Shown in pieces: positions 18,711 through 28,065 of a stretch of 64,000 nucleotides of DNA. Within the stretch, counting starts at the first letter, position 1; each line of letters begins with the position of its first letter. The position numbers were made by a program, and so were the translations under genes. The stretch is from Shewanella ulleungensis (GTDB taxonomy: Bacteria > Pseudomonadota > Gammaproteobacteria > Enterobacterales > Shewanellaceae), in assembly GCF_014648315.1 (NCBI RefSeq), contig NZ_BMQW01000008.1, forward strand, positions 62,001 through 126,000, given 5' to 3'. The notes below the pieces were generated by a model, which searched no databases, had not been told where the DNA came from, and saw only the letters and a list, made by a program, of their open reading frames with translations.

Positions 18711-19235
18711 TTAAGGCTTAAGCAAGCTTAGTGCCCTCACCACTTGATATTGTTCGCTGTCGTCATCCAGATAATGAGCGCTTTGCAGCCATTGCCAACC
18801 CGCTACTGGTTGTTCAATACTGGCCTTAATGGGGTCGAACTGCAATTGCACTAATGCAGGGCGCTGATTAATCTCACCTTCTCCTAAAAATGAAAAGCTG
18901 CCTGCTTGTTGGTATAAGGTAAGTTGTTGAGTGATATCTTCCGTCACGCCATTGCCATAGACTAATAAAACCTTATCTTGTTGTTGCCTAAACCACCATG
19001 TTTCGCTGTTTGAAAAACGACTACCGCGGCTGACACTAATGTAGATATTACGTTTATCGGCAGAGCACATAACAGAGGTACTCACCGCCATTGGCGCTAA
19101 GGTTGGGTTGGCAGCTGTTCCTTGCCATTCCCCGGCTAACACAACACACAATTCAGCTAAGGGCACTTTCCCAGCAAGTGCCGTCAAAGGAACATACAAA
19201 GTCAGCAGTCCTAGCAATACCCCGCTCATTTTCAT
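18711..19235 (-). CDS. Uncharacterised exported protein
   Basis: A 174-residue protein with a signal peptide (about 1-22). GGGAGG seven bases before ATG supports the start. The mature part is mostly beta, with two Cys at about residues 30 and 57 that could form a disulfide in the periplasm. No domain was recognised. It ends 25 bases from DUF2956, convergent. An intrinsic terminator separates it from the small membrane gene upstream. Confidence 0.65.
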   Translation of the reverse strand: MKMSGVLLGLLTLYVPLTALAGKVPLAELCVVLAGEWQGTAANPTLAPMAVSTSVMCSADKRNIYISVSRGSRFSNSETWWFRQQQDKVLLVYGNGVTEDITQQLTLYQQAGSFSFLGEGEINQRPALVQLQFDPIKASIEQPVAGWQWLQSAHYLDDDSEQYQVVRALSLLKP

Positions 19236-19283
19236 TGCAATGCCTCCCGCAACTGTTCATATCAAATTCTAGATAATATAACC

Positions 19284-19313
19284 TAAAAAAATAGCCCACT
19301 AGTTAAGTGAGCC
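19284..19313 (-). terminator. Intrinsic terminator of the 57-residue membrane protein gene
   Basis: On the minus strand GCTCACT pairs with AGTGGGC (one G-T pair) around a 5-base loop, followed by a T-run. It lies about 70 bases after the stop at 19381. Confidence 0.7.
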
Positions 19314-19380
19314 ATTTTAATGCTTCAACACCAATTCGCTTTAACGGCGTACAGCATGCGCGTTAAGTATGCCGACACTG

Positions 19381-19554
19381 TTAGCCCATTTTATTTATGG
19401 TCTGTGTGCGAAAGAGCATGCTCCAAAATGCCACCTCTAATACCACACCTAGAAGCAGAAATAGTGTCCCCCCAGCAGGCACGCCATCGAGGTAGCACGC
19501 AATTGCAGCACACAAGCAAAAACTCGCAATCAACAGTCTTTTTAACGTATTCAT
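19381..19554 (-). CDS. Small two-helix membrane protein, 57 residues
   Basis: A short gene read by hand. ATG 19554 is preceded by GAGGT, seven bases upstream. The 57 residues begin Met-Asn-Thr-Leu-Lys-Arg-Leu-Leu-Ile-Ala and give two hydrophobic stretches (about 5-21 and 29-46) split by a Asp-Gly-Val-Pro-Ala-Gly-Gly turn, then a polar tail ending Asn-Lys-Met-Gly. A terminator follows. No family was recognised; a role in the inner membrane is the only inference. Confidence 0.65.
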   Translation of the reverse strand: MNTLKRLLIASFCLCAAIACYLDGVPAGGTLFLLLGVVLEVAFWSMLFRTQTINKMG

Positions 19555-19609
19555 ATTTTTACCTCAAATAATGGCAATGAAACACACTTAACAGCTTTAG
19601 TTATATTAA

Positions 19610-21058
19610 CTACTGACCAAAGCCAGATGCCGTGATAGCGACTTTGGTCACTTCACCATATTGTGCGGCAATATCGGCGATTTCATCTGCATTACCAATT
19701 AGCACAAACTGTAGGTTTTGCTGTGGGAAATACTGGTTTACCAATCGTTGAGTTTCAGCCAATGTTAAGCCATCCACTTTCGCCTGGAATTGGTTAATAA
19801 AATCATCGTTCATGCCATATAAATACATGTCCGACAGTAACCCAGCAAGCTGGCCACTGGTTTCGTATTTAGGTGGGAACTGTCCTTTAACATACGCTTT
19901 TGCTGAGTCTAGCGTCGTTTGATCAATGCCCTTTTCCCACAAACGCGAATACGTAAGCAAAGCTAAATCGATGGCTTCTTTGGTAGTCGACGACTTAGTA
20001 AAAGTACTAATTTGGAATAATCCAGACTGTGAATATGGGCTAAAACCAGAGCGAGCACCATAAGTTAACCCAGCATTGACACGTAACTCATCATTTAACC
20101 ATGAGGTAAAACGGCCACCTAAAATGGTATTCACCACAGTTAAGCCGACATAATCAGGATTGTCGTAACGGATGCCAACACCACCAATTAAAAACGTGGT
20201 TTCAATGGCGTCTGGCTTGTCGACTAACAACACTCTTGGCTTCGTTAGTGTCGGCAAATTCTGGCTCAAATCTGGCTGCATAACTGTTTCTGTCGCTTGC
20301 CAATCACCAAACGCTTTATTGAGTTTGGCGGTCATCTCAGCAACATCAAAATCACCGACCACGTTAATGGTCATGTTATTGGGCTGATAGTAACCTTTAT
20401 GAAATGCCCGTAGCTCATTGGCGTTAATGGTGGCGATCGATTCACTGCTACCAGAAGCCGGATTTGCATAAGGGTGTTTGCCAAACACCAGCTTACTAAA
20501 GTAGCGCCCAATCACTGCACGAGGACTTTCTTTTTGTTGTGATAAACCGACAATTTCACGTTGTTTAAGCTTATCAAATTCTGCAGAATCAAAGTCGGGT
20601 TGGCGAATAACATTGCTGAAAATAGCTAACACACTGTCGATGTCTTTGGTCATCATGTTTGCGCGTACATAAGTGCCTTCTGCATCGGCATTGGTATCCA
20701 CGCTAGCGCCAATAAAGTCGAGCTGCTGTTCAATATCAGCTTTAGATTGACCTGCAGCACCTAACATTAAGCTTTGCGAAGTGATGTAAGCTAAACCTGA
20801 AGTTGTGTCATTAACCGCACCCGCTTTAATCACCGCATCAAGGGTGACTAATGGCACTTCTTTCTGCACCATTAAATTAACAGTTAAGCCGTTATCTAAG
20901 GTGACTTTTTGATAGCTTGGCAGCACAAAACTTGGCGTTGCTGCTACTGGAGCAGTAGTGTTTTTTTGTGTGGCTGCGCAACCGGCTAAGCTTAAACTAC
21001 ACGCTAACGCGATGGCTGATAACGACAAGGTCATTGTTGAATGAGTGCTGGTTTTCAT
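19610..21058 (-). CDS. M16-family peptidase partner subunit, lipoprotein
   Basis: A 482-residue protein with a lipobox (LSLAGC, Cys26), so probably anchored in the outer or inner membrane. Its two halves show the M16 fold, but the HxxEH zinc motif is missing. The C-terminal Arg/Tyr-type region (LGGRFTSWLNDELRVNAGLTYGARS) is kept. This is the usual non-catalytic partner of a two-gene M16 pair. It overlaps the catalytic gene upstream by four bases (ATGA), so the two are coupled and likely form a heterodimer. Confidence 0.85.
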   Translation of the reverse strand: MKTSTHSTMTLSLSAIALACSLSLAGCAATQKNTTAPVAATPSFVLPSYQKVTLDNGLTVNLMVQKEVPLVTLDAVIKAGAVNDTTSGLAYITSQSLMLGAAGQSKADIEQQLDFIGASVDTNADAEGTYVRANMMTKDIDSVLAIFSNVIRQPDFDSAEFDKLKQREIVGLSQQKESPRAVIGRYFSKLVFGKHPYANPASGSSESIATINANELRAFHKGYYQPNNMTINVVGDFDVAEMTAKLNKAFGDWQATETVMQPDLSQNLPTLTKPRVLLVDKPDAIETTFLIGGVGIRYDNPDYVGLTVVNTILGGRFTSWLNDELRVNAGLTYGARSGFSPYSQSGLFQISTFTKSSTTKEAIDLALLTYSRLWEKGIDQTTLDSAKAYVKGQFPPKYETSGQLAGLLSDMYLYGMNDDFINQFQAKVDGLTLAETQRLVNQYFPQQNLQFVLIGNADEIADIAAQYGEVTKVAITASGFGQ

Positions 21059-22383
21059 TTGTCTGACTCCTCAGTCGCAGCGAGCACACCGACAGTGCGA
21101 TTTGCTTTAATTAAATAGGTTTGTGCTACGCGCTGAATGTCAGCTGGAGTCACTTTGTTATAAGCTTCAGGGGCATTAAACAGTTTGGTGTAATCACCAA
21201 AGTAGAGCTCATATGTACCTAAAGTATTGGCTTTGCCGTTAATGGTTTCCATGGTTTGATAAAATCCCATCAACTTGATGTTTTTCACTTTTTCTAGCTC
21301 TTGCTGAGTTACGCCTTGACTGGCAATTAAATCAATTTGCTCAATAAGGGCGCGCTCTAAGGTGTCGGCGCTCACACCCGCATTGGCCACACCCAAGATA
21401 TAAAACAGGTTTGGATCAAATGACATGGGCATATAAGTTTCGGCGGCTACGGCTAATTGCTTGTCGACTAACGCTTGGTAAAAACGTGAGCTGTTGCCCT
21501 CGCTTAACATTGACGCTAATAAATCCAATGCATAGTAATCGGCATGGCTAGTGGCTGGCACATGATAAGCCAACATAATGTTTGGCGTGCTTACTGATTC
21601 TTTTTTAACAAACACGCGGCGCTCGCCTTTTTGTTCAGGCTCTACTGTTCGCACGGCTTTTGGCGGCGCTTGGGCAGGAATAGGCGCAAAATATTGATCA
21701 GCTAAGGCTTTTACTTGGGCAAGCTTTACATCACCTGTAATCACGACTAACGCATTGTTGGGTGCATAATAGGTTTTATGATATTGCTGTAAATCTTCAA
21801 GGGTCCATGCGGCAATATCTGACTCATAACCAATCACAGACCAGCTGTATGGATGTGCTGCAAAGGCAACACTTTTAAGCGCTTCTTGAATAGTGCGCCA
21901 GTTAGAATTTTCAAGTCCGGTAGTGCGCTCTGATTGCACAACGCCACGCTCACTTTCAACCATTTCAGGGTTAATATCTAAGTTGGCAATACGATCAGAT
22001 TCAAGATCAAAAATCGTTTCAATACCGCTGGCAGGGAACCAATCAGTATATACGGTCATATCTTCTGTGGTGTACGCATTATTGGCCCCACCAGCAGCTT
22101 CCATGGTGCGGTCGAACATTTTAGGGCCGAACTTTTTTGAGCCGTTAAACATCATGTGTTCAAAAAAGTGCGAAATACCAGTAATACCTGGGACTTCGTT
22201 ACGCGAACCGACTTTCCAAAAAATATACATGTTGGCATTAGGGATAGAGCTATCCTCAAGCACCATGATTTTCATGCCATTACCTAAGGTAAAGCTGTTA
22301 ATGTCTTCTGCTTGTGTTGCCGACACAGTTGGTGTGTTCAGCACACCTAATGTCATCAACAAAGCGATGAGTTTGCGAGTCAT
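21055..22383 (-). CDS. M16-family zinc metallopeptidase, catalytic subunit
   Basis: A 442-residue exported protein (signal peptide about 1-22). The inverted zinc motif HFFEH is at residues 72-76 and a further Glu lies 76 residues on (Glu152), exactly the pitrilysin/insulinase spacing. The family cleaves peptides in a closed chamber, often degrading signal or small peptides. Upstream lies the M20 amidohydrolase gene, downstream the partner subunit; the three look like a periplasmic peptide-processing operon. Substrate unknown. Confidence 0.9.
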   Translation of the reverse strand: MTRKLIALLMTLGVLNTPTVSATQAEDINSFTLGNGMKIMVLEDSSIPNANMYIFWKVGSRNEVPGITGISHFFEHMMFNGSKKFGPKMFDRTMEAAGGANNAYTTEDMTVYTDWFPASGIETIFDLESDRIANLDINPEMVESERGVVQSERTTGLENSNWRTIQEALKSVAFAAHPYSWSVIGYESDIAAWTLEDLQQYHKTYYAPNNALVVITGDVKLAQVKALADQYFAPIPAQAPPKAVRTVEPEQKGERRVFVKKESVSTPNIMLAYHVPATSHADYYALDLLASMLSEGNSSRFYQALVDKQLAVAAETYMPMSFDPNLFYILGVANAGVSADTLERALIEQIDLIASQGVTQQELEKVKNIKLMGFYQTMETINGKANTLGTYELYFGDYTKLFNAPEAYNKVTPADIQRVAQTYLIKANRTVGVLAATEESDK

Positions 22384-22429
22384 ATCTTGCTCCTTGAGCT
22401 ATTGTCCAATATTGTTTTTATTTACTGAG

Positions 22430-23737
22430 TTATTGTGCCGCGCCAAGTGCTGTTAATGCAACTTGGGTCATGGTTTGCACACCCACTTTTAGCGCACTTT
22501 CATCAACATAAAATGCAGGCGAATGGTTGCTGGCCACCTGGCTTGGGTCTTTATCTGTTGGCGTTACGCCTAAAAAGAAAAACATGCCTGGGGTTTCTAA
22601 CGCATAGTAAGAAAAGTCTTCTGCACCGGTAATTAATCCCGGTTCAATCAGCATATTATCACCCACAACAGAGGCTATCACTGGGCGCATTTTACTGACC
22701 AACTCTGGGTTATTTACTGTGACCGGATAACCTGGTTGGATCTCCGTCACGGCGGTAGCCCCAAGGGTTTTAGCAGCATTAGTGGCAATTTCAGCCAATT
22801 TAACTTTAATGTCGGCGCGCATATCTTGATCAAAAGTGCGAATAGTACCAATAAGCTCAACTTCATCAGGAATAATGTTTGAGCGAATGCCGCCATTAAT
22901 GGCACCAAAGCTGACAACTGCAGGTGCTTTAGTAATATCGACCTGACGGCTAATAATGGTTTGCACACTGTTGATGATCTGCGCAGAAGCCACGATAGGG
23001 TCAACACCGCCCCAAGGGCGCGAGCCATGAGTTTGTCTGCCCATCACTTTGATCGTAAAAGAATCTTCACTGGCCATCGCAGGGCCAGAGCGTAAACCAA
23101 TCACGCCAGTTGGCATGCTTGATGTGACATGCATACCGAACACTTGATCGGGTTTGCGCTTGGCAAACAAACCTTCTTTTAGCATTAACTCAGCGCCGCC
23201 TTGCTCACCTTCTGGTGCGCCTTCTTCAGCCGGCTGGAAAATAAACATCACATCACCAGCCAAACTGTCTTTTACCTTCACTAGGTTTTCGGCCACGCCC
23301 ATCAACATCGCCACATGCGTATCATGACCACAGGCATGCATCACACCGACTTTTTGGCCACGATAAGTGTCAGTAGCTTTAGAGGCAAAAGGTAAATCCA
23401 CGACTTCGGTCACGGGCAGTGCGTCCATGTCGGCACGTAAACCAATTAACGGCCCAGGTTTACCGCCTTTAAGAATCGCGACCACGCCGGTATGTGCAAT
23501 ACCCGTTTGCACCTCAAGCCCTAGCGATTTGAGGTGTTTCTCAATCACTTTACTGGTGCGAAATTCACGATTTGATAATTCAGGATGTTGGTGTAGGTCG
23601 CGGCGCCATGCAATCACTTTGCTTTCGACTTGAGCGGTTAATTCTGCAGCATTAGGCACACTGGCCACGGTAGATGAACTGTAAACACTGCTAGCAAATA
23701 CACTAGCAAGCAAGAAAGCGAGGGAGGTCAGGCGCAT
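22430..23737 (-). CDS. Exported M20-family amidohydrolase
   Basis: A 435-residue protein with a signal peptide (about 1-24). It has the M20D metal-binding motifs GLRADMDALP, MHACGHDTHVAML and FQPAEEGAPEGEQGGAE with the catalytic Glu pair. Relatives split N-acyl amino acids, hippurate or aminobenzoyl-glutamate in the presence of two metal ions. Export, and a place before the M16 pair (46 bases between), suggest it finishes periplasmic peptide or acyl-amino-acid breakdown. Confidence 0.88.
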   Translation of the reverse strand: MRLTSLAFLLASVFASSVYSSSTVASVPNAAELTAQVESKVIAWRRDLHQHPELSNREFRTSKVIEKHLKSLGLEVQTGIAHTGVVAILKGGKPGPLIGLRADMDALPVTEVVDLPFASKATDTYRGQKVGVMHACGHDTHVAMLMGVAENLVKVKDSLAGDVMFIFQPAEEGAPEGEQGGAELMLKEGLFAKRKPDQVFGMHVTSSMPTGVIGLRSGPAMASEDSFTIKVMGRQTHGSRPWGGVDPIVASAQIINSVQTIISRQVDITKAPAVVSFGAINGGIRSNIIPDEVELIGTIRTFDQDMRADIKVKLAEIATNAAKTLGATAVTEIQPGYPVTVNNPELVSKMRPVIASVVGDNMLIEPGLITGAEDFSYYALETPGMFFFLGVTPTDKDPSQVASNHSPAFYVDESALKVGVQTMTQVALTALGAAQ

Positions 23738-23855
23738 GTAAGGTCCATTTTTGTTGTTATTTGAGCAACAAAACTACCCTGAAACGCCTCTGTTGTTAAC
23801 TGTTTTACCGATTTACCCTACAGACAATTGTATCTATTTATTAACATACTCAAGT

Positions 23856-24518
23856 TTATATCGATGGCAGCTGTAGAAATACGACGTCATTGTCGATGAT
23901 TTCAAGCTGCCAACCCTGTTGTTGTGCCAGCCATTCAAAGGTCTCGACGGAGTAAAAATTAATATGGGTTGGGTCACTTTTGTAGTGCCAATTAATAAAA
24001 GCCTCTAAGCCAAGCACCCGCTTAGTCATAATGGCTAAAATGCCACCGGGTAACAACAATTGACTTAAGCGTTCAATTAACTGATGAGCATCGGCAATGT
24101 GCTCTATCACTTCGGTTAAACACACAAAATCATATTGCAGATTAAGCACCTGAGTATCTGGGTGATAAAACAAATCATAATTAGCAACACTGACACCCTG
24201 GGCTGCAGCCATTTGACTGAGCACAGCGCCTTCGCCGCAGCCAAAATCTAAACCTTTGGCATTAAGCCCGGTGCGAGCAAGTAGTGGCGTAAGTGTACGC
24301 GACAAAAACCGTTGGTAACCGGCATCGGCAAAATCATTATCGTGTAAGTCATACTGGGCTTTTTCTGCTGTTTCATCTAAATAAAACTGTACGGGTACCG
24401 ACACTAAGTAACAGTGCTGGCAACGTACATACTGACGGTTTTTATCTTGATGAAAAGCAAAGGTTTGTTGGTGACACAATGGGCAAGACGACAAAGACAA
24501 TACTCCAAAACACGACAA
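23856..24518 (-). CDS. Class I SAM-dependent methyltransferase with zinc ribbon
   Basis: A 220-residue protein. A Cys-x2-Cys/Cys-x2-Cys zinc ribbon (about 12-36, CPLC and CQHC) leads a Rossmann methyltransferase domain. Motif I is LDFGCGEGAVL and the post-I region reads YDFVCLTEVIEHI, as in UbiG- or YcgJ-like enzymes. The target is unknown. It closes a three-gene minus-strand run (tapT, coiled-coil protein, this gene), 8 bases after the preceding stop. Confidence 0.75.
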   Translation of the reverse strand: MSCFGVLSLSSCPLCHQQTFAFHQDKNRQYVRCQHCYLVSVPVQFYLDETAEKAQYDLHDNDFADAGYQRFLSRTLTPLLARTGLNAKGLDFGCGEGAVLSQMAAAQGVSVANYDLFYHPDTQVLNLQYDFVCLTEVIEHIADAHQLIERLSQLLLPGGILAIMTKRVLGLEAFINWHYKSDPTHINFYSVETFEWLAQQQGWQLEIIDNDVVFLQLPSI

Positions 24519-24526
24519 ATATGGTA

Positions 24527-24907
24527 CTACTCAGACTGCGCTGGGTCGCTGGTTTCTTTCGGGATTTTACGAGTTTGCGCCGCAGCTTCTTGCGCTTGCT
24601 GTAAGTATTTTTGTTCACGTGTTAAGCGCTGTTCAGATTGTGTTTGAGCTTTTTCGAGTTGCTGCGCTTCCCAGTCATTTGCCTCTTGCTTGGCTAACAC
24701 TTTTTGTTCGCGTTCCGCGGTGGCATTCGCGGCATCACGGGCTTTTTGCAATTGGGTTTGTTCAAGCTCGGCTGATTCTATACGCGCTTGTTCGCCCTTT
24801 TCTGCCAAGGTCATTTTTTTATGTGGCTTATCTGTCGCATAAGCATTGACCGAGAGCATGCTGGCAACACATATAAAAATAACTATTCCAACAAGGCGAG
24901 TGTTCAT
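24527..24907 (-). CDS. Exported coiled-coil protein of unknown function
   Basis: A 126-residue protein from ATG 24907, supported by AGGAT and a signal peptide (about 1-26, ending NAYA). The rest is one long charged helix with repeated Glu-Gln-Ala-Lys patterns, predicted coiled coil from about 30 to 115. It ends in a Ser/Asp/Gln tail. No family recognised. A longer frame up to 25033 overlaps tapT and is not preferred. Confidence 0.65.
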   Translation of the reverse strand: MNTRLVGIVIFICVASMLSVNAYATDKPHKKMTLAEKGEQARIESAELEQTQLQKARDAANATAEREQKVLAKQEANDWEAQQLEKAQTQSEQRLTREQKYLQQAQEAAAQTRKIPKETSDPAQSE

Positions 24908-24926
24908 AAGATCTATCCTTTGAGTC

Positions 24927-25538
24927 CTACCACGTAAACTTATCGCTATTATAGCGCTGACGAACCGCCGTAGGCATGGCGGATAACTTATGGTGCACCA
25001 TTGCGTGAAACACTGCAAATATTGGCGCAACATCGGCGTCAGGTTCTAAATTTTCCAATGTATAAACCGCAGCCTCAAGGGTTGATAAACTGTCACTGCG
25101 TTTGGCTTTGCGGATTACATATTGCGACTCATCTTCACACTCAAGGTGCAATGACGGATAGTTAAGCAACCATGGGTTAAGCTGCAACATACGGTAAGCT
25201 TTACGCCAGGTGCCATCAATTAGCACAATAATCGCTTTATTATCGGCTTCAACCTCACTTGCAGCTTTGCTGTGCTCATTAGGGTACACAATCAACACAG
25301 GTCGAGTTTGCGCAGCTAAATACCCTTGCAACTCAGCAAAGTCAGCTGCGGTTTCACCGACATAAATTTGGGTTTGCGGCAACGCCAGCTTGAGCAACCT
25401 AACGGTATTTTTAGCATGCCCCACCTCAGATGGATGCTGCATGATGATAATGTCAGTTGCTGTAGTGATTGGTTTTACTGCATGACAAATGCAAGCTGAT
25501 TGTGGGTATTGGCAATTAATACAATAACTTCTACTCAT
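24927..25538 (-). CDS. tapT: tRNA-uridine aminocarboxypropyltransferase (DTW domain)
   Basis: A 203-residue DTW-domain enzyme. The N-terminal Cys cluster (Cys-x2-Cys-x6-Cys-x-Cys, near 6-18) and the core LIDGTWRKAYRM are the family signatures. Relatives place the acp3 group on uridine 47 of tRNA from S-adenosylmethionine. The YfiP-type assignment rests on size and the Cys cluster; another DTW paralogue is possible. First gene of the three-gene run. Confidence 0.75.
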   Translation of the reverse strand: MSRSYCINCQYPQSACICHAVKPITTATDIIIMQHPSEVGHAKNTVRLLKLALPQTQIYVGETAADFAELQGYLAAQTRPVLIVYPNEHSKAASEVEADNKAIIVLIDGTWRKAYRMLQLNPWLLNYPSLHLECEDESQYVIRKAKRSDSLSTLEAAVYTLENLEPDADVAPIFAVFHAMVHHKLSAMPTAVRQRYNSDKFTW

Positions 25539-25625
25539 ATTTAATCTTATTTATGTTGCAATTTTGTAAAGCGCAATCCAGTATATTCCACTCTTATGAT
25601 ACCACCTCAAGGAAGAACCACTATT

Positions 25626-26636
25626 ATGACTGGAATTATGACTACAACTAAGGTAATAACAATGACAACGGTGTCTATTGCCTTAATGCTCGCACTTTCT
25701 ACAAGTTCTGTTTATGCCGCTCAAGACAATGCTTATCACCACGAAGCTGAAATCGGCTTTTTAGATTCAGACGATGGCGGTGATGGTATATTTAATGCCA
25801 ACTATCGTTATTATTTTAACGCGGTTGAACAAGCAGACAAGCCTTATGCGCTCGCTGACTTTTTTCACCAAGGGTCAAAGGTTGCAGTACGTTATTCGAC
25901 TTCTGATTTCGATGATATATATGCACTTTCTGGCCAATATGTTTTTGACTCTAATTGGTTTATCAATGCAGAAGTGAGTCAGGTAGACTTTGAGGAATAT
26001 GAATACTCTACCACTCTTGATAGCTTCACCATTTACGCTGTCAATCTAGGGTATTTTTTCACCGACCATTCAGCTTTAACCCTAGGTTACAGCACAATGT
26101 CTGAATCTAAAGCGACAAGCTTTACATCTGCAAGCTATAACTCTGAAAGATATTACAGTAATGACTTTGATGCTTTCCGTTTAACTTACGAGCACTTTAT
26201 TCCACTGCAATCAACCGTCGGAGTAATGCTTACAGGTACATTGGCCTACAGCGATGAGCAATATAGTAATCATTTTTTAAACTCCGACACTAATGACCAA
26301 GGGCAAGTAACAAACAGTAATTCTGGGCAGAACATTACTTACGACAGATATAATGTTGCCATTAATGCCGATTGGTATATTAATAATTCATGGTCTGTCG
26401 GTGCTGTTATTGAGCAAGGTAATACCGATACTCATTATAATTTCAGTAGTGCCAATTATGACGATGTAGGCAGTATTGACCAAACAGACACATCTACTAG
26501 CATAAACACACGCTATACATGGCGTTTTGCCGATATATTCTCAGCTAAGTTCTCACTTAGCTATTCAAATTTCGATGGCGAATATGAGAACGACTCACAA
26601 ACTAACTTTAGTGTAGGTGTTAACGCGCGCTTCTAA
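25626..26636 (+). CDS. Putative outer-membrane beta-barrel protein (porin-like)
   Basis: A 336-residue protein with a signal peptide ending SVYA. Alternating hydrophobic and polar beta strands fill the mature part, with many aromatic pairs and Asp/Ser/Asn loops, and the chain ends in Arg-Phe, the sorting signal of outer-membrane barrels. No named porin motif was found. An upstream in-frame ATG at 25596 is less likely: AAGGAAG sits 10 bases before ATG 25626. Another in-frame ATG at 25638 is also possible. Confidence 0.7.
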   Translation: MTGIMTTTKVITMTTVSIALMLALSTSSVYAAQDNAYHHEAEIGFLDSDDGGDGIFNANYRYYFNAVEQADKPYALADFFHQGSKVAVRYSTSDFDDIYALSGQYVFDSNWFINAEVSQVDFEEYEYSTTLDSFTIYAVNLGYFFTDHSALTLGYSTMSESKATSFTSASYNSERYYSNDFDAFRLTYEHFIPLQSTVGVMLTGTLAYSDEQYSNHFLNSDTNDQGQVTNSNSGQNITYDRYNVAINADWYINNSWSVGAVIEQGNTDTHYNFSSANYDDVGSIDQTDTSTSINTRYTWRFADIFSAKFSLSYSNFDGEYENDSQTNFSVGVNARF

Positions 26637-26653
26637 GAAACCTAGTATTGAGA

Positions 26654-26691
26654 AAAAATACCCGCAGAATGTGGTTAGCATACTGCGGGTA
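26654..26691 (-). terminator. Intrinsic terminator of the exporter gene
   Basis: On the minus strand TACCCGCAG pairs with CTGCGGGTA over a 14-base loop, followed by a T-run. It also lies just after the porin-like gene on the other strand. Confidence 0.8.
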
Positions 26692-26711
26692 AAGGTGATA
26701 TTACTATTATT

Positions 26712-26730
26712 TAACCTGAGCTCGGGATAT
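26712..26730 (-). repeat. Dispersed 3'-end palindrome, copy 1
   Basis: Read in the sense of the exporter gene, ATATCCCGAGCTCAGGTTA starts 5 bases after its stop. It differs from the two other copies (34296 and 55486) at a few bases. No T-run follows. Confidence 0.6.
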
Positions 26731-26734
26731 TTAA

Positions 26735-27940
26735 TTAATCGTGTTGTAGTTGCTCTTGATGCAGATGGCTTAAACGGTTCATTGCCATCATGGCGAGTAA
26801 CACACTGCAAAATCCACCCATCACAATCGCAATGGCATAAGGTGCTGGTATATCGGTTAACTGGATAAGTGCAGTTAAAATCGATGCGCCGCTCATTTGA
26901 ATACAGCCTAACATTGCCGTTGCAGTACCTGCGCGCTCACCAAAGGCCGATAACGCCATACTGGTAGCAGGCCCAAGCAATAGGGCAAAACCAACACAAA
27001 GCAGCATCATAGGTGCCATAAAGGCAATAGCAGCAGCAATGCCTTGCTCTGGTCCAACTAATTGCAATACCACTTCAACCATAGCCGCTAAGACCATTAG
27101 CGACAATGCCACTACTACACCAGGGCGATTACCAATTCGTTTAATCAATACTGGGGCAGCAAAACATGCTGCGACGTTAACCAAAGCATTTAACCCAAAT
27201 AAGCCGCTAAATATCAGTTCAGAAATACCCAAGTGACCGATTAACCATACTGGTGAGTAAGACACGTAACATAAAATAGAGGCCATCGCGATCATGCAAC
27301 ATGATGCATAAAACATAAAATGCGGGTCACCAATTACTGGCTTGTAACGTCCCCAACGATAAAGTGGGCCTGTACTGTCTGTGTTAAGAGGGCGTGTTTC
27401 CGGGAAACGGAAACCGACAATAAACAATACGATTACGGCATAGATAGCCATAAAGATAAACGTTGAACGCCAGCCAAACTGCAGTGCTAATAAACCACCT
27501 AAAGTCGGTGCTAGCGCAGGAACAACACAAATAGCGCCATTTAAGTAGCTATATATCGACACACTTTGCTTACGGTCATAACAATCGCGTACGGCACTAA
27601 ACACGACAATAGAAGTAGAACATGCGGCTAAACCTTGAAACACTCGTGCCACTTGTAATAATTCAAATTCAACCGCGTAAGCGCCCAACAAACTGCTAAT
27701 ACCGTAAAGCACAATACCAAACAAGGCGACGGGTCTGCGACCGAAGCGATCGGCTAATGGGCCAATTAATATCTGCCCAACACCCATAGCAAATAAAAAC
27801 AATACTAAAGTAGACTGAACCTCACTGTTCGACACCCCATACTCAAGCGCCATTGTTGGCATAGATGGAAGATAAATATCGATAGCCAATGGGCTTAATA
27901 GCACCATAAACATCAATAATGGCAGTAGGTTACGATGCAT
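26735..27940 (-). CDS. Bcr/CflA-type MFS exporter
   Basis: A 401-residue major-facilitator protein with 12 predicted helices. The first helix SPLAIDIYLPSMP and the helix 2-3 loop GPLADRFGRRPV are typical of the Bcr/CflA group (DHA1), which exports drugs such as bicyclomycin or amino-acid-like compounds by proton exchange. It is divergent from a LysR regulator 125 bases away, which probably controls it. Substrate unknown. Confidence 0.87.
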   Translation of the reverse strand: MHRNLLPLLMFMVLLSPLAIDIYLPSMPTMALEYGVSNSEVQSTLVLFLFAMGVGQILIGPLADRFGRRPVALFGIVLYGISSLLGAYAVEFELLQVARVFQGLAACSTSIVVFSAVRDCYDRKQSVSIYSYLNGAICVVPALAPTLGGLLALQFGWRSTFIFMAIYAVIVLFIVGFRFPETRPLNTDSTGPLYRWGRYKPVIGDPHFMFYASCCMIAMASILCYVSYSPVWLIGHLGISELIFSGLFGLNALVNVAACFAAPVLIKRIGNRPGVVVALSLMVLAAMVEVVLQLVGPEQGIAAAIAFMAPMMLLCVGFALLLGPATSMALSAFGERAGTATAMLGCIQMSGASILTALIQLTDIPAPYAIAIVMGGFCSVLLAMMAMNRLSHLHQEQLQHD

Positions 27941-28065
27941 AATATTATTTCTCTTAATCTAAAAAAGCGAAAGGTCACCCTTAATGGAGCGCTATGATAT
28001 GCCAAATGGTGGTATGAACAGAAATGATATAAAATCCAAAGTGAATTTCCATTTGAGAATATCTG

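Noticed and set aside
21893..22456. 187-codon plus-strand frame opposite the M16 gene
   Set aside because: Antisense to a well supported peptidase with intact motifs.
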